From NCBI GenBank assembly GCA_010405405.1, contig MU004234.1, forward strand, positions 2,647,988-2,711,987: a DNA stretch of 64,000 nt, in the 5' to 3' direction. Each line of letters opens with the position of its first letter. Positions within the stretch are counted from its first letter, which is position 1. The DNA comes from Microthyrium microscopicum (taxonomy: Eukaryota > Ascomycota > Dothideomycetes > Microthyriales > Microthyriaceae). Position numbers and translations under genes: made by a program. The notes under the pieces were generated by a model. It did not search any database, was not told where the DNA came from, and worked only from the letters and a program-made list of their open reading frames with translations. This document shows, one piece after another, positions 56,401 to 64,000 of the stretch.

Positions 56401-58533
56401 TGCAACCTCGAATCCTGAAGAATTTGTTCGTAATAGTAAACGCTCAGTGAAATGAGAGGGCCCAAGTTTCTCCATAGCACAATCAACCAACGCGGAGAAG
56501 GCCTTGTTTGCATGGAAATCACCTTTGTCGAAATCTCGAAATGCCTGGGCGATTTGATGGAGACTATTGACCACAGAAGCAATCGCATTTTTCAAGTCTA
56601 GCGATACAGTAATCTCTTTCAGACCAGCTTCTCGTACGGCGTCCATGACAGCAATCCATGTGGTCATGCCGAGACTGTCAACTTGATCGTGTTCGAAGGA
56701 GCCGTCCATTCGTTCATCGTCGACAGGATCCCAGGCTGATCGATTGACGAGGAATGGGGTCAATAGATTGAGTATTTTACTCAATCTCGAGCGGATCCAT
56801 CGTGGTTCTATGGAAGGAAGTTCGTCCACGTCAAACAGTGGAGGCTCCTCGTTGGCTCTATTTTCATTCCAAACCTTCTTTAGCCGGAATAAAGATTGAA
56901 GAATTGAGCACCCATAGAAAAAATTGTCGGGTGACTTGGGACCGAATTCCGACAGCACTGATGCCACATAATCATCCCAATAATGGTCCAGTTGCTCGAA
57001 TCGAGGAGTTGGGCGTAAGCTGTAGTAAAGAAGGCAAAAATAAGTTGACATGACCGTTCGACCAACACCCTTGACAAAATCTCGTTCTTTCATCAGATTG
57101 GCCACAACTGGTGCTTTCAACATGCCTTGAACAGCAGGCATGGTCTTTGACTCGGGCATGACAGCGAAAATGAGTCTGTTCCAAGCCATATTGGTTTCCA
57201 TCTTGATCGTGCGATCAGGAGAATTGACACAGTCAGTAGCCAAATGTATCCATGGTTTGAACCACGCCCAATGCTTTTCCCCTTTGTCAAATCTTCCACG
57301 CAGAAAGAGCACAGTTACAGCCCAGACTCGGGGCGCAGTGGGATCTTTGTGCTTGAGAAAGGCCTGTAGTCGCTCTATGGCATGATACGAAAAGGTTTTG
57401 CCTTCAAATTCCTTATCCAAAAGCTCAAACACCAACCGCGAAGTGTCCGCATTACCACCGAAGCGAATGGAGGTCAATATACCAAGTTCGATAGCCTGGT
57501 CCCGAAGCTCTTTTTTGTTACAAATCATGGTAGTAAAGAGATTGACGATCCAGTCTCCCACTCGGTGACGCATGATATGCGGACATTGATCCATCAGTCG
57601 TCGATAGATAAGGAGTCGATATGCTCGGACTCCATTCCCCGATATTTTGTCATGTATAACGATCATGGCTGTTATAAGCTTGTTTGCGCGGTCAGGGGTT
57701 ATTATTCTGGGTCCGAATTTTTGTTGGTATAGGAAAAATAAGTGGTGCGTCAAAAGCATCTTGGCTGCGGTGGCAGTGAAGAGGGTGGCAATAGACATGT
57801 CGACTATCGGAATTATCTCTTCGTTTTCAAACTCTGCTGAGACTTCAGGGATCCTGACGAGACTGACGAGGAATTTTATGGCAGCTACTGGGAGTTTCAA
57901 TTCTTGAGGAGTTGGATTCGGTCGAGGTTCCATATCTCGACGGATAAACCGTAAGAAAGTCGTCGAGTGTTCAATCAAGATGTCGGAATTGGGACATGAA
58001 TCCAGATTTTGCAATGTTGAAAAGCAAGTGTTGTAAGCTTCGGACCGCGCCGCAACATCATCCCCAGATAGCTTGACAATTGCGGACTGCAACATCGAGC
58101 TCAGCGAGTCGTATGGTATGCTAGCCATTGAATTCATGACTGCTTGCCTGAACGGCTTGAGAATCGACTTGGATACCTTCCGATCTTTTGAGGGTGCGAG
58201 TGGCTTGACTGGAATCGAAATTGCAGTTGGTGGATGGATGGGAGGATTATGAAAATCCCATTGTACAAATGGGGTGAAGTTGACCTTTTTGTGCCCACTT
58301 TCACTACGACTTCCACGATTCGCCAACTCAGCAGATGAGGATGGTGTTTGACTAGGTGTGTCTAGAGTTGCATTCGCAGTGTCTTCTCCAACTGGTGTTC
58401 CAAATTCTGACCCCAAAAACTCAAGTGCTTCATCAATGGCGTTATCAATTTCGGGAGGTAGCGCTACTTCGGGCTCTTTTGGCGGAGTCGGCGGTCGTGT
58501 GGAGAGGTTCTGGAGTAGACTCATTCCAAACAT
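53488..58533 (-). CDS. RIF1: Rif1 telomere and replication-timing factor
   Basis: Rif1 recruits protein phosphatase 1 to chromatin to delay late origins, and acts at telomeres and double-strand breaks. This is one continuous exon of 1681 aa. The PP1-docking motifs are both near the N-terminus: KVNF at residues 83-86 (RVxF type) and SILK at 123-126. They are followed by the long HEAT-type helical Rif1 N-terminal domain (about 140-1080, e.g. LQSAIVKLSGDDVAARSEAY). From about 1150 on the protein is Ser/Thr/Pro- and Asp/Glu-rich and disordered, with an AT-hook-like KRGPGRPRKRQPS and several SQ/TQ sites suited to checkpoint kinases. A compact conserved-looking end, STISWGLDDQRTLNDLGFEV, closes it. 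The start is the first ATG; a CTCAG acceptor-like site lies directly upstream, so a 5' leader intron is possible. Confidence 0.92.
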   Translation of the reverse strand: MFGMSLLQNLSTRPPTPPKEPEVALPPEIDNAIDEALEFLGSEFGTPVGEDTANATLDTPSQTPSSSAELANRGSRSESGHKKVNFTPFVQWDFHNPPIHPPTAISIPVKPLAPSKDRKVSKSILKPFRQAVMNSMASIPYDSLSSMLQSAIVKLSGDDVAARSEAYNTCFSTLQNLDSCPNSDILIEHSTTFLRFIRRDMEPRPNPTPQELKLPVAAIKFLVSLVRIPEVSAEFENEEIIPIVDMSIATLFTATAAKMLLTHHLFFLYQQKFGPRIITPDRANKLITAMIVIHDKISGNGVRAYRLLIYRRLMDQCPHIMRHRVGDWIVNLFTTMICNKKELRDQAIELGILTSIRFGGNADTSRLVFELLDKEFEGKTFSYHAIERLQAFLKHKDPTAPRVWAVTVLFLRGRFDKGEKHWAWFKPWIHLATDCVNSPDRTIKMETNMAWNRLIFAVMPESKTMPAVQGMLKAPVVANLMKERDFVKGVGRTVMSTYFCLLYYSLRPTPRFEQLDHYWDDYVASVLSEFGPKSPDNFFYGCSILQSLFRLKKVWNENRANEEPPLFDVDELPSIEPRWIRSRLSKILNLLTPFLVNRSAWDPVDDERMDGSFEHDQVDSLGMTTWIAVMDAVREAGLKEITVSLDLKNAIASVVNSLHQIAQAFRDFDKGDFHANKAFSALVDCAMEKLGPSHFTERLLLRTNSSGFEVAPTPSSRAQVEGTVLSPMAHLFILQVSMASDRLSLSVNADLLRTTVTRCFHSLATRQHKLDFLGDLAESLETLRSESSIRQDVLDEMVDLFIELCEETVTASAVQLVSQPLSTGHVLALVRILSHTVPFIEAKRLPRILYAHAVKAARGISGDAGVLLAVTEPQSRHITNWIAQNSPEKCERLLVYATLIVDNDTRPRLGAVERARRTMYGGVSPISERQQNPDLAHTNIWGLVDAALLYGYAHIGLSSDMVVAYSKFLEAIRRHIARSARSFHALVRFAQDGFACLLLDEKRNIKDASKLPDGSRVLGSILSLWQDITEKYRTDFQATSPSPDWLESVERLVLAGLNSPRESIANVSVLLWNDIVELSSTRNLNISFPSSLIKAAKRLRTISDVHLPAAFITEETETATTPRTLITFSDYGSQHSQSPIAVRPLGPARNHNRLSPMPKQTTKKMVSPQPNLTPRRKFRHEDSQIQFEPIPSSSPMRADETQNLTEHQKEVAERQKADSEAMFRDIQPSTPLVINSDVVVVSSDSESDDGEMLHPATPEIGPVHDGVDDDVPSSPIAASVTRRQHRSSSTTKSPRGLQIPSSPPEKAAEKEVPLSIGSELDDESDLFQSIASGSLQQQPTVPEDIQDVEMTSAVNEIEDKATVVPSLAEAEPLDIEMGNNGNQSPSALSSDDLPSSQLVAELLASQSSPQRPVVVEVINGPVATRQTTIPELHNSLPTQVLLKTITTLDDAFPNGPPETQINSSFEGSATTGTDRSQQSLTSSTSASQSTQTKRGPGRPRKRQPSNRHSMSDITPEPPVTNAVPEAVVPKTIIPETGASVPSIELSLIQDSEEQQLDTQQPRLRTPSAKLLASRESSYDSSSKERLTRKSASQDSSPQKRQKIMDGKAMAVAPMADETVLPDETGAVDQAEGSQRVIATPTSIVERLKALIAEGSTISWGLDDQRTLNDLGFEVLAMARGR

Positions 58534-59588
58534 ATCTGAGGAAGCAATTGATCGTGCTACAGACCTGATCCAGCGATAAGAAGCGCGTTATGAGAAGGCT
58601 GGAAAGGAGGAGAGCAGGGGCGGTGAAAGGAGGGTCAGGAAGCGGGGAGTCCAGATCATGCCAGCTGAACGGAGCAGGATCAGAGAAGAGGTCGAGATTC
58701 CAGATTTGAGGAGGAGGTCACAATCTAAGAAGTGAAGTCAGGACCACCTTCTGCATGAGAAAAGATATTGATTGGCAAAGAGATGTGGTACGACAGCGCC
58801 GCGCAGGTTCAAGGTTAAGGTTAATAGGTATCGCGAGGTAAAAGGCGCGTTGGACACACGTCGCGAACACGCTTTAGCCTTTAGCCGCTCAGACGCGCTT
58901 TCACGTGCACCCCATTCCCAGCCTTGTCTCAGCCTTGTCTACAGCCTTATCCAACTACAAGTCACTCTGATCATAACTCAAGAAATGTAATGTAAAATCG
59001 ACTGCAACTCTCATCATTGTTACTATATTACCTTGATGTGAGTTATTTCTCCGTATGACCTTCTTGACTCGAGTCTTCTTTGTCCTCGACCTCAAGCTCT
59101 TTATTCGCCCTACAGCTCTGTGCATTCGAGATATCTGACTGGTCACAAATTGTTTCCGACTTTCATCTGTTCAATGATTGCAAGTGCGAACTATTTAGTT
59201 GCATGACCATGAATGACTTCAAATCTTTTTTACTCAATACGTTTGCTTTTCTAGCAAGGTTCGTACCCACGCCCGATCTGGTTAGCGTCTTGGCACTCGA
59301 TCTCTCTTAACTTCAACTCAATTTCCCCGGCGCTGTCCCATGATCTAACCATCTATCTTCTGTTCTTGCTTCTTTTCTAGCACATGGAATTGGATTTCAC
59401 TACTCGGCAGGATCATAGATGCTGACTCTAATTTGCTAGTCAATGTCGCGTTGGCACTACGGAGTATTTGAAGATGCACTGGGTATTTTCAAGGCAAGTG
59501 GAAGATTACAGATCATCTATACATCTAACATATGGAGAAGAATCTAATTTATCATAGCCTTCAGGATACTTCAACGTCATAACTGTGC
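58534..59588. other. Intergenic
   Basis: This is the promoter of RIF1 and the 3' flank of the flavocytochrome gene. Purine-rich sequence follows 58580. No gene is seen. Confidence 0.5.
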
Positions 59589-62071
59589 TCATTTTCCCTT
59601 TGTCTGCGCAATAATTCTTGCTGTTGCCTCCTCGGCAGCAATCATGATGATGGCCTGAGTATTACCAGTTGGCAAGTCAGGATGGAACGAAGCATCGGTG
59701 ACATAGAGATTGTCAGTGCCATAGACCTTGGTTTTCAAGTCAACTACCGCCGTGCCGCCCTTGGTGCCATCATCTGGGCCCATCTTAGCTCCACCGATGA
59801 AATGAACACCTTGCTGGACCGGTGTTTTGAGGACCGTTTGTGCAGTGGAATCTTTGCCGGCGGAGTAGGAGAGACGGCTACCTTCCTTGCGGGTCATGTT
59901 GAAGAGGTCATCAAGGGCTAAAGTCATAGCCTCCTTGTCGTGGTCGGTCTGGAGCCAAGGTTGCGTCTTGAAAAACGTGTTGCCAAAGGCGTTGATAGAG
60001 AGCTGGCCCTTGGAAGTCTGCCCGTGGGTCATGAGGAAAGTAAACTCAATTTGATTGCCTGCGTCGAGGAGAGGGACGGCGCAATGTGCTTGGTAGAAGA
60101 CGCTCTGGCCAGCCTTCGTTACCACACGTTTGAAGATATCCATGCGCATGAAAGATTGAGTTAGCGCACCAATGCCTTGCTGATACTGAGTTTTCACTTC
60201 TGCTGCAGGGAACGCCATGTTGAAGTTGCTGTAAGCCTTGACACCCTTGGCCACATTGAATGTGAGCATATATCGAGAGTGGTCCATGACTTCCATGCCG
60301 ACTGGAGACTTGATCCAGTCCTTCTCATCTGGAAGCTGAACTGGAATTCTGCCTGTCTTGACTGCGTTGATTTGCTCAGGTAGTCCGATTCCTGAACGCC
60401 ACAGAATACGGGGAGTGGACATAACGCCAGCGGAGAGAACAACGCTTCCGCCTGCCTTTAGGTTGTGAAGCTCTCGAGTGCCCTTGGCATTCTCAATTTC
60501 CACTCCGGTCATTTTCGAGCCATTACGAGTAACGCGGATTACCTTGCTCTGTAGCAGCAGCTTGAAGTTGTCCTTTTTCTGTACTAATGGCAAGTATGTC
60601 ACCAAAGGACCTCCGCGCATGCCGTTGTGGATCTATGTAGAAGGTTAGTTTAGTGCTAATATGGTCCGACTGAGGTTTCTTACGTTGAGCGCAGGGCGAC
60701 CATAAGTATGATTTTTATCGTCTGGGGTTTTCATACTATCGGCTTCATTCCAGCCATTGCTCTTGAAGAACTGCTCCAGAACGTCATAGATGTCGGCATC
60801 ATACCACTTTCCATCTTTCGAGGGTGCAGTAGTACCGGGATTTCTCTCGTAAAGACGTGCAGCGGGCTTCGCCATGTCTTTCGATTTCCAACCTGTTGGC
60901 CAACGTGTATCGAAATCCCAAGACGGCGGACGAATGAAAGCCATGCCATTCATTGTTCCACCACCACCAAGGATGCAACCTGAAAGACCAGCAGTATCGG
61001 TGCAGAAGCCCTCTCCTAGTGTGGCAAAAGGCATGGGAATAAAAGTTCCTGGGACATCATAGTATGTTAGGGTCTTATTCCAAGACACCCAATTCTTTCC
61101 GCCCGTTGCGGCGGTGGAGGGACCACCTCGCTCGACAAGAAGAACGGACTTTCCGGTTTCGGCCAGTCGTGTGGCTGTAATGAGGCCAGCAGGGCCGGTA
61201 CCGACGACAATGTAGTCCCATGTGGAGTTGGAGACAGCTGCTGGTGTAGTCGGGGCTTTGGGAGGTGGAGTAGCTCCCGCTGGCTTGTCAGCGGCTCCTG
61301 CAGTTGCGGCCCACGTGGCGAACTTTGACGATCGTGCCTTTGTGAGGTCGATTGGGAACAAGCCATAGCCTGATGCGTGGAAAGGTATGGCGGACTCTGG
61401 GTCAGAGGGCTTGGTGACGGCAGTCGATGTGAGACCGTAGCCTAGGTTAGGAGTGGTGTCGTCAGCCTTGAATGTCGATGTATCCGTCTGGATACATCCT
61501 TTGCACAAGAATGTGTAAGTCCACGTTGTACCATCAGCGGATGTTCCAGCTGCTATCGGTCTCAGCGACATGGTAGTATTTGCGCTTGGTGTTGGCATTT
61601 GATATCCTACGGAATCCCGCAGCGAAGCAACAACATTTTTGCCATTAGGCCATGCGATAACCATCAGACTTTTAGCCATCGGTCCTCCAAGCGAAACACC
61701 CGACCCTAAAGAGCTTGTCAGCCTCAATTCTCATTAACGTTTGGGGTGTTGGCCATGAACATCAAATGCATTGAAGAACTAGTGTCCCATCCTACTGGAA
61801 CAGCAACATCACACATAAAAGATAACGATTCGGAATTATAGGATTTCCACTTACATCCTTTGGCACCTGTACCAACGAGTCGACCGATAAAGTCGCCTGT
61901 TGGTTTTTCAGGAAGAGCAATGCCAAATGTGAAGCCCCCTTTGGCAACCTGTTGGAACTGAATTCCCGACTTAGCATCAGTGAAAGCGGTTGATTGAGCC
62001 TGCGTGGTTCTAACAAGGCCAAGGCCGAGCGAGACCGCCGTCAGAATGGTATTCCAAGCCATGATTGGCAT
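59589..62071 (-). CDS. Cellobiose-dehydrogenase-like flavocytochrome (cytochrome + GMC)
   Basis: This is a secreted oxidoreductase that would oxidise a sugar at FAD and pass electrons through haem b to outside acceptors such as lytic polysaccharide monooxygenases. There are three exons, 62071-61855, 61705-60684 and 60632-59589. Introns are 149 and 51 nt, giving 760 aa, the usual CDH length. A signal peptide ends near TTQAQS. The cytochrome domain (AA8) has the Met ligand in SLGGPMAKSLMVIAWPN and the His ligand region in IPFHASGYGLFPIDL. After a Pro/Ala linker comes the GMC domain: YIVVGTGPAGLITATRLAET (FAD Rossmann motif), CILGGGGTMNGMAFIRPP, and the catalytic pair His in GVHFIGGAKMGPDDG and Asn in LPTGNTQA. 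No cellulose-binding module follows, so it is class II without CBM. The substrate may differ from cellobiose. Confidence 0.92.
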
Positions 62072-62905
62072 CGCACAAAGACTGAAAGGTCGCGAAAGAG
62101 ATTCTTCCTAGTCGCACCCAGAGAGCCGTACGTTGAGAAATCCAAGCCAATGGACTACAAGGAATGGTTGACTTCGATGAAAATCCCCCATCTCGACCAG
62201 AAGATAAGTATCCAAGAAATATATAGATTGCACTGGCCTCAATATGGGTATGTCAGATTAAGCTTTTTCCTTTAATTGAAGAACAATTGGTTAATTGGAG
62301 CCAGTGTAGGACTTTGATTGACATAAAGAACCGTATTTGAGCAATCATTACCTATCTCGCTTTCGTACTTTTCAGAAGGTCTAAGCTCTACCAGAACTTG
62401 GCTTATGATTAAGATCTCTTAATCAAGGCTTACGCCTAATTTGATGTTATGAAACCAGGTAGGTGAACAGAGCTTGGAGCAGGTGAGCTTTGAAAGCCAA
62501 TCAGAATCACGACGTACCTAATATATATTATAGACATCCGAACTGATCGGTTCAACGAAGCATCGTTCACAACCCTAGCCGAATAGATGGCCTGCAGGCC
62601 TTCATAATTCCCCAAGATCGGTCAGCCGAAGTGTACGACCGTATTTATAGTACGATCAAAAACCTGCTCATTACTGGTCCCCAATATGTGTGGGGCTATC
62701 ATGTTGCGATGCATAATACCGACAGGATGAAACTATTTTTGTTCCCTGGATCGAGTTTGCCGTCAGTATATTTATTATACCTATGTGCGCCTGCATGTGA
62801 TGCTTCCTTCGCCTCTTTACCTTAAGAAAGTTCTGTAAGTCTGAGGGTTCCTTCGCATTCCAAATCACAACTCTCCTTCTGTCTCACGCCATTCCTTCAA
62901 GCAAC
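62072..62905. promoter_or_regulatory. Divergent promoter between flavocytochrome and cytochrome genes
   Basis: This 834-bp region lies between two oppositely directed genes for functionally related secreted redox proteins. It is long enough to hold independent or shared control sites. AT-rich, TATA-like stretches occur near 62520-62535 and near 62640. I cannot point to a specific carbon-response site with confidence. Confidence 0.5.
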
Positions 62906-63742
62906 ATGAAGCTTCTGAGCCTTGCCCTCCTTGCTACGGCAGGCTATGTTTCTGCTCAAGACGCTGAGGCAGCAAAAGCCTTCACTGATCCAGCCACGGG
63001 AATTTCCTTCCAGGCAATTACCAGTGCAAAAGGCACAAAATTTGGTATTGCATTACCGAAAACTGGGAGCAAAGATTTGATCGGCTTTTTGGTACGTGGT
63101 TCTATCATTAGGGTGGTTCGCAAGCGATATGACTTGTGCAATAAACGAAGTGGCAATGATATATCGAATTTATGCTAACCAGTTTCTAGTCTGCTCCAAA
63201 GGGCATGTCCTACACAGGCGGAGTTCTGGGTACTAAGATGAATGGCACTGTAAGCTAGCATCTCCTGTTCACCACGGCCTTGGACTATGTCCATGTTTGT
63301 TGCACTGGCTAATTGTCTCCGCTGTTAGGTCCTTCTCGTCGCCTGGCCTAATGGCAATAGCATGATGGGCTCTATCCGCAAGGTGCCGGACGGTCCCAAA
63401 GGGCATGCCTCACCAGTAGAGTTGAAAACTGACATATCAATGGCTGTAATCCCTAAAGGATCATTCGTTGCGCCGTCCGGTGACTGGCAGTACACATTCG
63501 TCTGCACCGGCTGTCTTGGTCGCAAGGACGTTTATCCTGCCACAGCTGCCAAGGAGACTCTAGCATGGGCAGTTAGCACGACACCATTGACAGAGCCAGC
63601 GAAGCAAGATGGCCCACTAAACCATCATCATGCAGGAAGTGGAAGATTCACAGTGGACATGGTCAGTGCACGACATGAGAAATACGATCAATGGGCAAAG
63701 ACAGCAAAGACAGCTACCAAGGCTACATACCTACTCAGATAG
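62906..63742 (+). CDS. Secreted stand-alone CDH-type cytochrome domain (AA8-like)
   Basis: There are three exons, 62906-63091, 63190-63249 and 63329-63742. Introns are 98 and 79 nt, giving 219 aa. A clear signal peptide (MKLLSLALLATAGYVSAQ) precedes a domain homologous to the N-terminal cytochrome of the neighbouring flavocytochrome. Shared features are AFTDPATGISFQAITS versus AFTDAKSGIQFQQVAK, FGIALPKTGSKDLIGFL versus FGIALPEKPTGDFIGRL, GTKMNGTVLLVAWPNGN versus GGPMAKSLMVIAWPNGK (Met ligand), WQYTFVCTGC versus WTYTFLCKGC, and HHHAGSGRFTVDM versus FHASGYGLFPIDL (His ligand). No flavin domain, cellulose-binding module or GPI signal follows, and the protein stops soon after the domain. It should bind haem b and act as a soluble extracellular electron carrier; this is inference from the family. 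Confidence 0.85.
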
Positions 63743-64000
63743 AAATCTAGACTTAATTAAGCGGTTCTCCACATTATCTAGCATTACTACCACGTGGTCC
63801 GACTTTCTAATTGCTTTAAGCGAACAGAATGGGAGATCTAGAATGATGATCCCTGCGAACGATTGTGGCGTGCAAAATTACCAGGTCCCTGAATACTATA
63901 TCCTACCGCTGAGAAATAGGAGTTTATGGTTTGACCATGATCATTACGTACTTAATCTGGGGAAAGACAAGGATCAAGCTACAACTTCAAGGGACTTAAT
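63743..64000. other. 3' flank of the cytochrome gene
   Basis: Nothing is recognised in this last stretch of the window. Confidence 0.5.

Noticed and set aside
62635-62825. Plus-strand 64-codon frame in the divergent promoter
   Set aside because: Short, no homology, and it ends well before the cytochrome gene's signal peptide.

Overview
The window is from a filamentous ascomycete (Pezizomycotina). The evidence is short (about 47-150 nt) GT-AG introns with TACTAAC-like branch sites, CT-rich leaders before start codons, and an AT-saturated island with the CpA-to-TpA signature of repeat-induced point mutation (RIP). A Helotiales-type (Leotiomycetes) genome would fit, but that is inference only.

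Layout. 1-4 kb is gene-poor and holds a 244-bp MITE. 4-26 kb is gene-dense: a small orphan protein, mitoribosomal protein uL15m, a GT32-like glycosyltransferase, DPH2, an F-box-like cysteine-rich protein, a CCCH zinc-finger protein with an NYN-like N-terminal domain, a Rad5/Rad16-type SNF2 helicase and a C3HC zinc-finger (Rsm1/NIPA-like) protein. 26.16-33.07 kb is a RIP-degraded island with an internal 565-bp assembly gap. It is bounded by 37/38-bp terminal inverted repeats next to TA dinucleotides, so it looks like a DNA transposon, probably carrying nested elements. Its last ~330 bp escaped RIP. 34.8-37.6 kb is an eight-exon OPT oligopeptide transporter.

38.2-49.0 kb is the most unusual part: seven unrecognised genes in a row, all on the minus strand. 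Four (42.2-49.0 kb) are clearly paralogous. Three of these begin with the same short exon leading into an LPIRQRK motif, and all four share a C-terminal 'AAF.RP.LW..W' block. Each also has a SCACCTCRAA box about 225-290 bp upstream of its start codon. Two smaller genes (38.2-39.8 kb) form a second paralogous pair with a shared intron position. The gene between the two groups has an unresolved 5' end. I recognise no domain in any of them.

50-64 kb returns to core metabolism and chromosome biology: the branched-chain 2-oxoacid dehydrogenase E1-alpha subunit, a hexose-6-phosphate epimerase, Rif1 with both PP1-docking motifs, and a divergent pair made of a cellobiose-dehydrogenase-like flavocytochrome and a secreted stand-alone cytochrome domain. 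The last pair shares an 834-bp intergenic region and could work together in extracellular electron transfer.

All multi-exon models were assembled by eye from splice sites and checked for reading-frame phase; no database search was possible.
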